Shown one piece after another: positions 16,638 through 24,234 of a stretch of 37,504 bases of DNA. The notes beneath the pieces are model-generated. The model ran no database searches and was not told where the DNA came from. It saw nothing but the letters and a program-made list of their open reading frames with translations. The position numbers and the translations under genes are program-made. The first letter of the stretch is position 1. Each line of letters starts with the position of its first letter. Origin of the DNA: Actinomycetes bacterium (GTDB lineage Bacteria > Actinomycetota > Acidimicrobiia > Acidimicrobiales > Palsa-688); contig JAKAXG010000002.1 in assembly GCA_021827225.1 (NCBI GenBank), positions 1-37,504 of the forward strand, read 5' to 3'.

Positions 16638-17432
16638 ATGGACCGCATCCAGTGTCAGTGGTGCCGGGCTCAGAACGACGTGGGGGCCACGACCTGTTCC
16701 ACCTGCGGGGCCCCCCTCGACGCCCGCAACCTGGTCAGCGACTCCGGCTGGAAGGAGGCGCCCCGGCTGCGGGACATGACCGAGTTCCGCTTCTCGAACA
16801 GCACCTGCCAGGTGGAGGGCCAGCTGGTCCCGGTGGCGGAGATCAACCTGGCCCCCGGCGACTGGGTGTTCTTCGAGCACCACGTGCTGTTGTGGAAGGA
16901 CGAGAGCACCCCGCTGTCGGCCATGAACACCGGCGGAGGGGTGAAGCGGATGCTCGGTGGCATGCCCCACGTGATCTCCATCGCCTCGGGACCCGGCCGG
17001 GTGGCGTTCTCCCGGGACGCCTCGGGTGAGGTGGTGGTGCTGCCCCTGCACCCGGGCATGGAGCTCGACGTCCGCGAGCACGCCTTCCTGGTGGCGTCGC
17101 ACTCGATCAGCTACAGCTTCGAGCGCATCAAGGGCATGAACAACATCCTCCACGGCGAGGGCATGTACATGGACCGCTTCGTCACCAGCGGCGAGCAGGG
17201 CATCCTGCTCCTGCACGGCTACGGCAACGTGTTCGAGCGCACCCTCCAGCCGGGGGAGAAGATCCTGGTGGAGCCGGGCGGGTTCCTCTACAAGGACTCC
17301 TCGGTCGCCATGAACACCGTGCAGCAGAACGTGCGGACCGGGCTCATGCGCCACGGCATGTACCTGGCCGAGATGACCGGCCCCGGCCGGGTGGGGATCC
17401 AGTCCATGTACGTCCACCACGCCTCCGAGTAG
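16638..17432 (+). CDS. Zinc-ribbon plus AIM24-family protein (first of tandem pair)
   Basis: 264 residues. An N-terminal zinc ribbon (CQWC at 6-9 and CSTC at 20-23) is joined to an AIM24-type double-psi/beta-sandwich domain (about 45-258). The domain is recognised by repeated beta hairpins such as GDWVFFEHHVLLWKDE, GPGRVAFSRDASGEVVVLPLHPG and GEKILVEPGGFLYKDSSV. Bacterial AIM24 proteins are of unknown function; the eukaryotic homologue is a mitochondrial inner-membrane protein. No signal peptide or membrane helix is present. The gene next to it (20 bases on) encodes a diverged relative with the same two-part design, so they probably work together. TACCTT 6 bases before the ATG suggests a leaderless mRNA that could carry both genes. 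Confidence 0.8.
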   Translation: MDRIQCQWCRAQNDVGATTCSTCGAPLDARNLVSDSGWKEAPRLRDMTEFRFSNSTCQVEGQLVPVAEINLAPGDWVFFEHHVLLWKDESTPLSAMNTGGGVKRMLGGMPHVISIASGPGRVAFSRDASGEVVVLPLHPGMELDVREHAFLVASHSISYSFERIKGMNNILHGEGMYMDRFVTSGEQGILLLHGYGNVFERTLQPGEKILVEPGGFLYKDSSVAMNTVQQNVRTGLMRHGMYLAEMTGPGRVGIQSMYVHHASE

Positions 17433-17451
17433 AGAAGACGGAGGGAAGACG

Positions 17452-18372
17452 GTGAGCACCGGCAACCCCGGCCCCGGAAGCAGCGACGCCGGCACCACCT
17501 ACGTGTGCCGTTACTGCCGGCTTCCCAGCGACCCCACCGCCGCCAGCTGCCCCAACTGCGGGGCGCCGGTGGACGTGCGGGGCGTGCGCAGCCGCTCCGG
17601 CTGGCAGGAGCAGCCGGCCATCCGGGACATGGCCCGCCTCCAGTTCGGCTCCTCGACCTGCCAGATCGAGGGCAGCTACGTCCCCACCGCCGACTTCAAC
17701 CTGCGGGGACCGGAGTGGGTGTACTTCTCCCACCACACCGTCCTGTGGGCCGAGCCCGGCGTGGCCATGCAGGCCATGCCCATGGCCGGCGGCTGGAACC
17801 GGATGCTGTCGGGGATGCCGCTCGTGATGCTCCAGGCGTCGGGGCCCGGCCACCTGGCGCTGTCGGAGGACTCGCCGGGCGAGATCGTGGCCCTGCCGTT
17901 GCAGCCGGGCCAGGCGGTGGTGGTGCGCGAGCACCGCTTCCTCGCCGCCACCGGCAACGTGGACTACACCTGGCAGCCGTCGGGTGTCTGGTTCGTCACC
18001 GGCCAGGGCGACGAGGCCGAGACCCACTACCCGCTCGGCTACAACCTCGACGTCTTCGCCGCCCGCCAGGGTCCGGGCCTGCTGCTCCTGCACTCGCCCG
18101 GGAACGCCTTCATCCGGGACCTGGCGGACGGCGAGACCATCTGCGTGCAGCCGACCGCCCTGCTCTACAGCGACCCCTCCGTGGGCATGGCCCTGCACCT
18201 GGAGTACCCCGACGCCGGGAACCTGGTGTGGAGCTACGGCCGCTTCAGCTACCGCCAGGTCTGGCTGCGCCTGTGGGGCCCGGGCCGGGTGGCCGTGCAG
18301 TCGGTGTTCGAGCGGCCGGAGACCAGCGAGGCCATCACCAACAGCTCACCGGCCACGGTCGCCAGGTGGTAG
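17452..18372 (+). CDS. Zinc-ribbon plus AIM24-family protein (second of tandem pair)
   Basis: 306 residues with the same layout as its neighbour: a zinc ribbon (CRYC at about 19-22, CPNC at about 34-37) and an AIM24-type domain (about 60-290; GPEWVYFSHHTVLWAEPG, GPGHLALSEDSPGEIVALPLQPG). Blocks align one-to-one with the first protein (SGWQEQPAIRDMARLQF against SGWKEAPRLRDMTEFRF), so this is an old tandem duplication. A longer N-terminus and insertions distinguish it. The GTG start has GGAGGG 7 bases upstream, unlike the first gene, so it is probably translated from the shared transcript. Its TAG stop forms the first half of a -10-like TAGCAT for the leucine leader. Function unknown. Confidence 0.8.
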   Translation: MSTGNPGPGSSDAGTTYVCRYCRLPSDPTAASCPNCGAPVDVRGVRSRSGWQEQPAIRDMARLQFGSSTCQIEGSYVPTADFNLRGPEWVYFSHHTVLWAEPGVAMQAMPMAGGWNRMLSGMPLVMLQASGPGHLALSEDSPGEIVALPLQPGQAVVVREHRFLAATGNVDYTWQPSGVWFVTGQGDEAETHYPLGYNLDVFAARQGPGLLLLHSPGNAFIRDLADGETICVQPTALLYSDPSVGMALHLEYPDAGNLVWSYGRFSYRQVWLRLWGPGRVAVQSVFERPETSEAITNSSPATVARW

Positions 18373-18375
18373 CAT
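18370..18375 (+). promoter_or_regulatory. Candidate -10 element for the leuL-leuA transcript
   Basis: TAGCAT lies 8 bases before the leader-peptide ATG at 18384. Its TAG is also the stop codon of the upstream AIM24-type gene. The transcript would begin almost at the leader peptide's start codon. Confidence 0.45.
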
Positions 18376-18383
18376 CGGCGCGG

Positions 18384-18425
18384 ATGTATCCGTTCCGCCA
18401 GATCGGCCTTCTTCTCCTGCTGTAG
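18384..18425 (+). CDS. leuL: Leucine leader peptide upstream of leuA
   Basis: A 13-codon reading frame, M-Y-P-F-R-Q-I-G-L-L-L-L-L, ends in five consecutive leucine codons (CTT CTT CTC CTG CTG, 18408-18422) directly before TAG. It lies 91 bases before leuA and is followed by a stable hairpin and then an intrinsic terminator. This is the classic build of a leucine attenuator: the ribosome stalls at the Leu codons when charged leucyl-tRNA is scarce. Leucine attenuators before leuA are known in actinobacteria. CTT is expected to be a rare Leu codon in so GC-rich a genome, which would sharpen the response. The frame is too short for routine gene callers. Confidence 0.8.
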   Translation: MYPFRQIGLLLLL

Positions 18426-18485
18426 GCGGGCACCACATAGCGGTGCTCGCCGAACCTCCTGCGCCTCCGGGCCAGGAGGTTTTTT
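18425..18485 (+). terminator. leuA attenuator: upstream hairpin and intrinsic terminator
   Basis: Hairpin one pairs GGCGGGCACC (18425-18434) with GGTGCTCGCC (18442-18451), 10 pairs with one G-U, around a 7-base loop. The terminator pairs AACCTCCTG (18453-18461) with CAGGAGGTT (18473-18481), extended inside by three more pairs past a bulged C, and is followed by six T (18480-18485). It stands between the leucine-rich leader peptide and leuA. I could not draw a clear antiterminator by eye, so the exact switching fold is open. Confidence 0.75.
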
Positions 18486-18515
18486 CGTTCCCGACCCCCA
18501 CTCCGAGGTTCAGAC

Positions 18516-20225
18516 ATGGCTGCCTACCAGTACCCCACGCCGTGCGACATGCCGTTCGACCGCTACCAGCCGTTCCGCCCCTTCGAGCTGGCCGGCATCA
18601 CCGACTTCAAGCGGACGTGGCCGGAGAAGCACCTCGAGCACGCCCCGACCTGGTGCAGCGTGGACCTCCGGGACGGGAACCAGGCGCTCATCGACCCCAT
18701 GGACCCGGTACGCAAGCTGCGCTTCTTCGAGACCCTGGTGGGGATGGGGTTCAAGGAGATCGAGGTGGGCTTCCCCGCCGCCTCCCAGCCCGACTTCGAC
18801 TTCATCCGCCAGATCATCGAGGAGGACCGCATCCCCGACGACGTGGCCATCCAGGTGCTGGTGCAGTGCCGGCCGGAGCTGATCGAGCGGACCTTCGAGG
18901 CCATCGCCGGCGCCCGCCACGCCATCGTGCACTTCTACAACTCGACCAGCGTGCTGCAGCGCCGGGTGGTCTTCGGCCTGGACAGGGAAGGCATCACCGA
19001 CATCGCCACCAGCGCCGCCCGGCTGGTGAAGAAGCAGGAGGCGACCATCCCGCAGACCCGGGTCAGCTACGAGTACTCGCCGGAGAGCTTCACCGGCACC
19101 GAACCCGACTACGCGGTGGAGATCTGCGCGGCGGTGATGGACGTCATCGACCCCGACCGCGACAACAAGATGATCATCAACCTGCCCAACACCGTCGAGA
19201 TGTTCGGGCCCAACGTCTACGCCGATGTCATCGAGTACGTGCACCGCAACCTGCCCCGCCGCGACGCCGTCACCCTCAGCCTCCATCCCCACAACGACCG
19301 GGGGACGGCGGTGGCCGCCGCCGAGCTGGCCCAGCTGGCCGGCGCCGACCGGGTGGAGGGCACCCTGTTCGGCAACGGCGAGCGGACCGGCAACGTCGAT
19401 GTGGTCACCCTCGCCCTCAACCTCATGACCGAGGGGATCGACCCCCGGCTGGACCTGCACGACATCGACCACCTGCGCCAGGTGGCGGAGTACTGCAACC
19501 GGCTGCCGGTGCACCCCCGCCACCCCTACGCCGGCGACCTGGTCTACACCGCCTTCTCGGGGTCCCACCAGGACGCCATCAAGAAGGGCATGAACGCCCT
19601 GCCGGGGGACTACGGCCAGTGGGAGGTGCCGTACCTGCCCATCGACCCCAAGCACGTGGGGCGGACCTACGAGGCCATCATCCGGGTCAACAGCCAGTCG
19701 GGTAAGGGCGGGGTGGCCTACCTGATGGACTTCGAGCACAACCTGGACCTGCCCCGGGGGCTTCAGGTGGAGTTCTCCAAGACGGTGCAGGCCATCACCG
19801 AGGCCAGCGGGACCGAGATCAAGCCCGGCGAGCTGTGGGACGCGTTCAGCGCCAGCTACCTGCCCGACGACGCCGCCATCCGCCTCATCACCAGCGAGGT
19901 TTCCTCAGGGGACAAAGGGACCCACGTCGTGGCTCAGATCCTCGTCGACGGTCAGCACCGGACGGTCTCGGGCCAGGGGAACGGTCCGGTGGATGCGCTG
20001 GTCAACGGGCTGCGCCGCGAGCTGGGCCTGGAGATGTCCGTCGACGACTACCACGAGCACGCCCTCACCTCCGGGGCGGAGGCCAGCGCCGCCGCCTACG
20101 TGCAGGCGACCGGGCCCGGCGGCATCCAGCTGTGGGGGGTCGGGATCCACTCGAGCATCCTCGACGCCACCCTGGCCGCCGTCATCAGCGCCGCGAACCG
20201 CCTCCGCGACCGGACGGTAGGCTGA
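18516..20225 (+). CDS. leuA: 2-isopropylmalate synthase
   Basis: Condenses acetyl-CoA with 2-oxoisovalerate, the committed step of leucine synthesis. The 569-residue protein is the long LeuA type found in actinobacteria. The TIM-barrel part carries the signature DLRDGNQALIDPM (residues 50-62, with the metal-binding Asp and catalytic Arg), EVGFPAASQPDFDF, and the second metal site HPHNDRGT (His257, His259). NGERTGNVD is the second family signature. A linker follows (about 340-430) and then the C-terminal LeuA regulatory dimer domain (about 435-565), where leucine binds to inhibit the enzyme. GAGG lies 7 bases before the ATG. The gene is preceded by a leucine attenuator, so it should be controlled both by transcription attenuation and feedback inhibition. 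No other leu gene lies in the window. Confidence 0.96.
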   Translation: MAAYQYPTPCDMPFDRYQPFRPFELAGITDFKRTWPEKHLEHAPTWCSVDLRDGNQALIDPMDPVRKLRFFETLVGMGFKEIEVGFPAASQPDFDFIRQIIEEDRIPDDVAIQVLVQCRPELIERTFEAIAGARHAIVHFYNSTSVLQRRVVFGLDREGITDIATSAARLVKKQEATIPQTRVSYEYSPESFTGTEPDYAVEICAAVMDVIDPDRDNKMIINLPNTVEMFGPNVYADVIEYVHRNLPRRDAVTLSLHPHNDRGTAVAAAELAQLAGADRVEGTLFGNGERTGNVDVVTLALNLMTEGIDPRLDLHDIDHLRQVAEYCNRLPVHPRHPYAGDLVYTAFSGSHQDAIKKGMNALPGDYGQWEVPYLPIDPKHVGRTYEAIIRVNSQSGKGGVAYLMDFEHNLDLPRGLQVEFSKTVQAITEASGTEIKPGELWDAFSASYLPDDAAIRLITSEVSSGDKGTHVVAQILVDGQHRTVSGQGNGPVDALVNGLRRELGLEMSVDDYHEHALTSGAEASAAAYVQATGPGGIQLWGVGIHSSILDATLAAVISAANRLRDRTVG

Positions 20226-20231
20226 GCAGCC

Positions 20232-20510
20232 GTGTCCATGACCCCCTCCGAAGAGCAAGCCCCGCCGCGCGGCCACGTGCGTGTCGTCTACCTCGGCCCG
20301 GTGGCGCCGCACTGGCGGGTCGATTCGGACTTCGGTGACCGCTCGGTCATCGAGGATTTCCGCCAGCGGGCCCTGGCCCGGCTGCTGCTGCTGCCGCCGC
20401 ACGACCCGCAGTTCCGGCGCAACCGGGAGCGGGTGGTCCGCGACGCCGAACGGGAGAACCTGCTACTGGACTGGGATCTGGGCACCCCCGACGACGACAG
20501 CGGGTCCTAG
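20232..20510 (+). CDS. Small conserved-looking protein after leuA, function unknown
   Basis: I do not recognise this protein of 92 residues (90 if the ATG at 20238 is used). It begins with a disordered, Pro-rich N-terminus. It continues with HVRVVYLGPVAPHWRV, a probable beta segment. Then come two basic helices (SVIEDFRQRALARLLLL and FRRNRERVVRDAERENLLL) and an acidic tail (DWDLGTPDDDSG). It contains no Cys, signal peptide or membrane helix. It starts 6 bases after the leuA stop and could be translated from the leuA transcript; TAGGCT 8 bases before the GTG could also serve as its own -10. Codon use matches its neighbours, so I take it as real. Confidence 0.65.
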   Translation: MSMTPSEEQAPPRGHVRVVYLGPVAPHWRVDSDFGDRSVIEDFRQRALARLLLLPPHDPQFRRNRERVVRDAERENLLLDWDLGTPDDDSGS

Positions 20511-20564
20511 GCGGCGCCGGTCTGCGCCGCTCCCGAAGGAGCGACGCAGATGAGATCGGGCCTA

Positions 20565-20570
20565 TAGCCT
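20565..20570 (+). promoter_or_regulatory. Candidate -10 element for ppk1 (leaderless)
   Basis: TAGCCT (preceded by TA, giving TATAGCCT) ends 6 bases before the ATG at 20577. The GGAAG that touches the ATG is too close to act as a ribosome site. Confidence 0.45.
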
Positions 20571-20576
20571 TGGAAG

Positions 20577-22742
20577 ATGTCCACCGCTCTCGCCGAGGAG
20601 GGATTCGCCGCCGACGCCACGCCCGGCCAGCACTTCCTCAACCGGGAGCTGTCCACGCTCGACTTCAACGGCCGGGTGCTGGCCCTGGCGGAGCAGCCGG
20701 ACCAGCCGCTGCTGGAGCGGGTGAAGTTCCTGGCCATCTTCTCCTCCAACATGGACGAGTTCTTCCAGGTCCGGGTGGCCGGCCTGAAGGACCAGCTGGC
20801 CGCCGGCATCGGTACCGCCCCTGACGGGCTGTCGGTCTCCGAGCAGCTGCGGGCCATCCGGGCCGCCGTCGACCGGCTGCTGGAGCGGCGGCGGGCGGTG
20901 TTCCTCGAGCAGTTGCTGCCCGGCCTGGCGGAGCACGGCATCTGCCTGGCCGAGTGGTCGACGTTGAACGCCTCGGACCGCGAGTGGGCGGCGGAGGTGT
21001 TCGCCGAGAGGATCTTCCCGGTCCTGACCCCGCTGGCAGTCGACCCCGGCCATCCTTTTCCCTACATCTCCAACCTGTCGCTGAACCTGGCCGTCATCGT
21101 CCGGGACCCGGCCGGCGGGGAGCGCCGCTTCGCCCGGGTCAAGATCCCGCCGCTGCTGCCCGGGCTGCTGCCGCTGCCCGACGGCGTGCGTTTCGTGCTG
21201 CTCGAGCAGGTGATCGCCGCCCACCTCGACACCCTGTTCCCGGGCATGGAGATCGAGTCGCACCACCCGTTCCGGGTGACCCGCAACGCCGATCTCACCC
21301 TCGAGGAGGAGGAGGCCGACGACCTGCTGGTCGCGGTCGAGATGGAGCTGCGCCGGCGCCGCTTCGGGCGGGCCGTGCGCCTCGAGGTGGACCCGTCGAT
21401 GACCGGGGAGGTGCGCACCCTGCTGGCCCGGGAGCTCGACCTGTCCGCCGAGGACGTCTACGAGTGCGCCGGCCCCATGGACCTCACCGCCATGTGGCAG
21501 GTGTACAACCTGGACCGCCCGGAGCTGAAGGAGGAGCCGTTCACGCCGGTGACCCCCAGCCGCCTGGGCGGCGCCGACGGCGAACCCATCGACATATTCG
21601 CGGCGATCCGCGCCGGGGACATCCTGGTGCAGCACCCCTACGACAGCTTCTCCGAGTCGGTGGAGGAGTTCATCGCCCAGGCGTCGCGCGACCCCGACGT
21701 GCTGGCCATAAAGCAGACCCTCTACCGCACATCCGGGGACAGCGCCATCGTCCGGTCCCTGATCCGGGCGGCGGAGCGGGGCAAGCAGGTGGCCGCCCTG
21801 GTGGAGCTCAAGGCCCGCGGCGACGAGGCGGCCAACATCGGCTTCGCCCGGGCGCTGGAGCAGGCCGGGGTGCACGTGGTGTACGGACTGGTCGGTCTGA
21901 AGACCCACTCGAAGATCGCGCTGGTGGTGCGCCAGGAGGGCGGCGGCCTGACCCGGTACTGCCATATCGGCACCGGCAACTACAACTCCAGCACGGCCCG
22001 GCTGTACGAGGACATCGGCCTGCTGACCGCCGCCCCGGAGATCGGCGCCGATCTGACCGACCTGTTCAACTACCTCACCGGCTACAGCCGCCGGGTGGAC
22101 TACCGCCGGCTGATGGTCGCCCCGACCACGCTGCGCAGCCGCATGGTGGAGTTGATCGCCCGGGAGGCGGAGTCCGGCCCGGCCGGGCGGATCGTCTGGA
22201 AGCTGAACAACCTGGTGGACCCCGGCATCATCGACGCCCTCTACGAGGCGTCCGGGGCCGGCGTCCGCATCGATCTGATCGTGCGGGCCATCTGCTGCCT
22301 GCGGCCCGGGGTACCCGGCCTCTCCGACCACATCCGGGTGCGCAGCATCGTCGGCAGGTGGCTGGAGCACTCGCGGGTCTACTACTTCGGGCGGGGGGCC
22401 GCCCCGGCGCCGCCCGGCGAGGACGACGTCCCCGGCCTGCAGCTGGCCGACGACGGCGAGTACTGGATCGGCTCGGCCGACATGATGGACCGCAACCTGG
22501 ACCGGCGGGTCGAGGCCCTGGTGCCCATCACCTCCCCGGACCTGCAGGGCCGGCTGCGGGAGATCCTGGTGACCGAGCTGGCCGACGACGTGCGGGCCTG
22601 GACCCTCTCGCCGGAAGGCAGCTGGCACAAGGTGGCGGGCGGGCGCGGCTACGACGCCCAGCACAGGTTCCAGGAGATGGCCCTCGCCCGGTCCAAGTGG
22701 CGGGTGGACGGTGATGTCCGGCCGGGTGGCCAGTTCCGTTGA
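20577..22742 (+). CDS. ppk1: Polyphosphate kinase 1
   Basis: Transfers the gamma phosphate of ATP reversibly to a growing polyphosphate chain; membrane-associated in characterised members. The 721-residue length is normal. The N domain starts with FLNRELSTLDFNGRVL (ELSWLDFN in many relatives), followed by VKFLAIFSSNMDEFFQVRV. The two phospholipase D-like catalytic domains carry GLKTHSKIALVVR with His444, the expected autophosphorylated His, and YCHIGTGNYN with His463. Their 19-residue spacing equals that of His435 and His454 in E. coli PPK. The last residues include IGSADMMDRNLDRRVEALVP, a family hallmark. The next gene, a Nudix hydrolase, overlaps its stop by 4 bases (TTGA). The link with a MutT1-type Nudix gene is also seen beside ppk in Mycobacterium. 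A -10-like TAGCCT lies 6 bases upstream. Confidence 0.96.
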   Translation: MSTALAEEGFAADATPGQHFLNRELSTLDFNGRVLALAEQPDQPLLERVKFLAIFSSNMDEFFQVRVAGLKDQLAAGIGTAPDGLSVSEQLRAIRAAVDRLLERRRAVFLEQLLPGLAEHGICLAEWSTLNASDREWAAEVFAERIFPVLTPLAVDPGHPFPYISNLSLNLAVIVRDPAGGERRFARVKIPPLLPGLLPLPDGVRFVLLEQVIAAHLDTLFPGMEIESHHPFRVTRNADLTLEEEEADDLLVAVEMELRRRRFGRAVRLEVDPSMTGEVRTLLARELDLSAEDVYECAGPMDLTAMWQVYNLDRPELKEEPFTPVTPSRLGGADGEPIDIFAAIRAGDILVQHPYDSFSESVEEFIAQASRDPDVLAIKQTLYRTSGDSAIVRSLIRAAERGKQVAALVELKARGDEAANIGFARALEQAGVHVVYGLVGLKTHSKIALVVRQEGGGLTRYCHIGTGNYNSSTARLYEDIGLLTAAPEIGADLTDLFNYLTGYSRRVDYRRLMVAPTTLRSRMVELIAREAESGPAGRIVWKLNNLVDPGIIDALYEASGAGVRIDLIVRAICCLRPGVPGLSDHIRVRSIVGRWLEHSRVYYFGRGAAPAPPGEDDVPGLQLADDGEYWIGSADMMDRNLDRRVEALVPITSPDLQGRLREILVTELADDVRAWTLSPEGSWHKVAGGRGYDAQHRFQEMALARSKWRVDGDVRPGGQFR

Positions 22743-23182
22743 GCGGCCCGGCCGACGGCCCCCGCCCTGACCGCCAGCCGCCGGTGCTGGCCGCCGGCGG
22801 GGTGGTGTGGCGGCGCGACGGCGGGGGGCGGATAGAGGTGGTGCTCATCCACCGGGCCCGCTACGACGACTGGAGCCTGCCCAAGGGGAAGCTCGATCCC
22901 GGCGAGACCGACGAGCAGGCCGCCCGGCGGGAGGTGCAGGAGGAGACCACGCTGGTCACCGAGCTGGGCCCGGAGCTGCCCTCCACCACCTACCTGGACC
23001 GCAGCGGGAAGCAGAAGCGGGTCAGGTACTGGGCCATGACCGTCCGGGAGGGCCGGCCCTGCGGATCGCACGAGGTGGACCGGGCCGAGTGGGTGCCGCT
23101 GGAGGAAGCGGCCCGCCGGCTCAGCTACCCCCACGACGTGCGGGTCCTCGGCGCCCTCGAAGCTGTCATCGATGGTGACTAG
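22739..23182 (+). CDS. Nudix hydrolase, MutT1 N-domain-like
   Basis: 147-residue Nudix protein, likely to clean up oxidised or excess nucleotides (8-oxo-dGTP, dinucleoside polyphosphates). The Nudix box runs GKLDPGETDEQAARREVQEE from about residue 50, with all acidic metal ligands. The Gly expected four residues after REVQEE's first Glu pair (EExG) is Thr (EETT), a small deviation. VVLIHRARYDDWSLPKGKLDPGE is typical of the MutT1 group. The TTG start overlaps the ppk1 stop (TTGA), implying coupled translation. In Mycobacterium the MutT1 protein next to ppk carries a C-terminal histidine phosphatase domain; here that domain is absent and a separate phosphatase gene lies 1 kb downstream beyond an antisense sortase. 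Confidence 0.87.
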   Translation: MSGPADGPRPDRQPPVLAAGGVVWRRDGGGRIEVVLIHRARYDDWSLPKGKLDPGETDEQAARREVQEETTLVTELGPELPSTTYLDRSGKQKRVRYWAMTVREGRPCGSHEVDRAEWVPLEEAARRLSYPHDVRVLGALEAVIDGD

Positions 23183-23209
23183 ATGCTCTGAGCCTGTCTA
23201 GATGCTCTG
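23179..23209. repeat. 12-bp direct repeat CTAGATGCTCTG spanning two convergent stop codons
   Basis: CTAGATGCTCTG occurs at 23179-23190 and 23198-23209, 19 bases apart. The first copy holds the stop of the Nudix gene, the second the stop of the sortase gene on the other strand. The two genes end only 15 bases apart. It may be a small duplication made when the genes became juxtaposed; no matching copy was seen at the other end of the sortase gene. Confidence 0.6.
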
Positions 23210-24196
23210 GGGCAGCAGCAGCACCGCGTTCTCGAAGCAGAACCACAGCGGGACCAGGCATATTGCCACCCCGATCACCAGTGCCGCCGCCCGGTGCCAG
23301 CGGCGGGTGCGGTGCACCCACACCCGGGTGGCCACCCACAGGACCAGCGTCAGCCCGCCGTAGAGCAGCGTCGGGGTCCACGCTCCCGACTCGCCGTGTC
23401 CCAGGGCCCCGGCGGAGATGACCGGTGCCGCCACTGGCGCCGGCCGGGGCGTCACCGGGGCGGGCTGCGTCGCCTTGACCGCCGGCTGGGCCGCCCCCAC
23501 CAGGCGGGCGAAGACGATCAGCCGGGAGGAGGCCGAGAACTTGGGGTTGCAGGTGGTCAGGGTGAGCTGGGCGAAGGGCGTGGGGTCCAGCACGGCCACG
23601 TCGTCGGGGCTCACCACCTCGGGCCGGGCGGACACCTTGTACACCCAGGTGTGGCCGGTCAGGTCGGTGATGTAGATGGGGTCGCCGGGGGCCATCTCGC
23701 CCAGCCGGAAGAAGGGGGCGCCGTAGGTGGTGCGGTGCCCGGCGATGGCGGCGTTGCCCAGCTGGCCCGGATAGGCGGTGCCGGTGTAGTGGCCCGGGCC
23801 CCGGCGCAGGTCCTGCTCGTTGGTGCCCTCCACCACGTACTTGTCCAACCCGATCCGGGGGATGACGAGGTGGTCGACGGCGCCGCCCGCCGGCACCGAC
23901 GGCAGGGACTGTTGCGCTGGTTGCGATTGCTGGGAGCCGACGGTGGGGGTGTCGGCGCCGCCGGTGGCCGCCGGCGGGTGGCCCACCTCGGACGAGAACT
24001 GCCTGGCCAGGGCGTGCTGGTTGTGCGACTCGGTGATGTTCGTGCCGAACAGCTGGTAGCCGACGAACAGCAGCACCACGACCCCGGCGGTGATGAGGGC
24101 CAGGCCCACCTCCCGGACGGTCCGGCGCACCGCCCCGAGCGATGGCCGCTCCGGCCGGGCCGTGGCCGGCGGCGCCGAGTCGATGGCGGACGTCAC
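23198..24196 (-). CDS. Class E-like sortase (membrane transpeptidase)
   Basis: Cysteine transpeptidase that anchors surface proteins to peptidoglycan. The 332 residues have an N-terminal transmembrane helix (about 29-50, GLALITAGVVVLLFVGYQLF), a variable linker, and the sortase barrel (about 105-235). Catalytic residues are His154 in AIAGHRTTYGAPF, Cys216 in LTLTTCNPKF and Arg225 in SASSRLIVFARL. Two more hydrophobic helices close the protein (about 274-292 and 303-322), an arrangement seen in actinobacterial class E sortases with added C-terminal helices. No LPxTG or LAxTG substrate is encoded in the window. It is antisense to and wedged between the Nudix and phosphatase genes. The GTG start at 24196 follows a -10-like TACCCT at 6 bases, with the SixA gene divergent 38 bases away. 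Confidence 0.88.
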   Translation of the reverse strand: MTSAIDSAPPATARPERPSLGAVRRTVREVGLALITAGVVVLLFVGYQLFGTNITESHNQHALARQFSSEVGHPPAATGGADTPTVGSQQSQPAQQSLPSVPAGGAVDHLVIPRIGLDKYVVEGTNEQDLRRGPGHYTGTAYPGQLGNAAIAGHRTTYGAPFFRLGEMAPGDPIYITDLTGHTWVYKVSARPEVVSPDDVAVLDPTPFAQLTLTTCNPKFSASSRLIVFARLVGAAQPAVKATQPAPVTPRPAPVAAPVISAGALGHGESGAWTPTLLYGGLTLVLWVATRVWVHRTRRWHRAAALVIGVAICLVPLWFCFENAVLLLPQSI

Positions 24197-24202
24197 CGTC
24201 TA

Positions 24203-24208
24203 AGGGTA
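24203..24208 (-). promoter_or_regulatory. Candidate -10 element for the sortase gene (leaderless)
   Basis: On the minus strand TACCCT ends 6 bases before the GTG at 24196. It lies in a 38-base divergent gap. Confidence 0.42.
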
Positions 24209-24222
24209 AGCGCCGGCTCTGG

Positions 24223-24228
24223 CACACT
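24223..24228 (+). promoter_or_regulatory. Candidate -10 element for the histidine phosphatase gene
   Basis: CACACT ends 6 bases before the ATG at 24235; the first base departs from TANNNT. It shares the 38-base gap with the oppositely directed sortase element. Confidence 0.3.
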
Positions 24229-24234
24229 GGCGGC

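Noticed and set aside
20562..22664. Long minus-strand frame opposite ppk1
   Set aside because: It is antisense to a clear Ppk1 with both catalytic His; the frame is Gly/His/Gln/Val-rich shadow.
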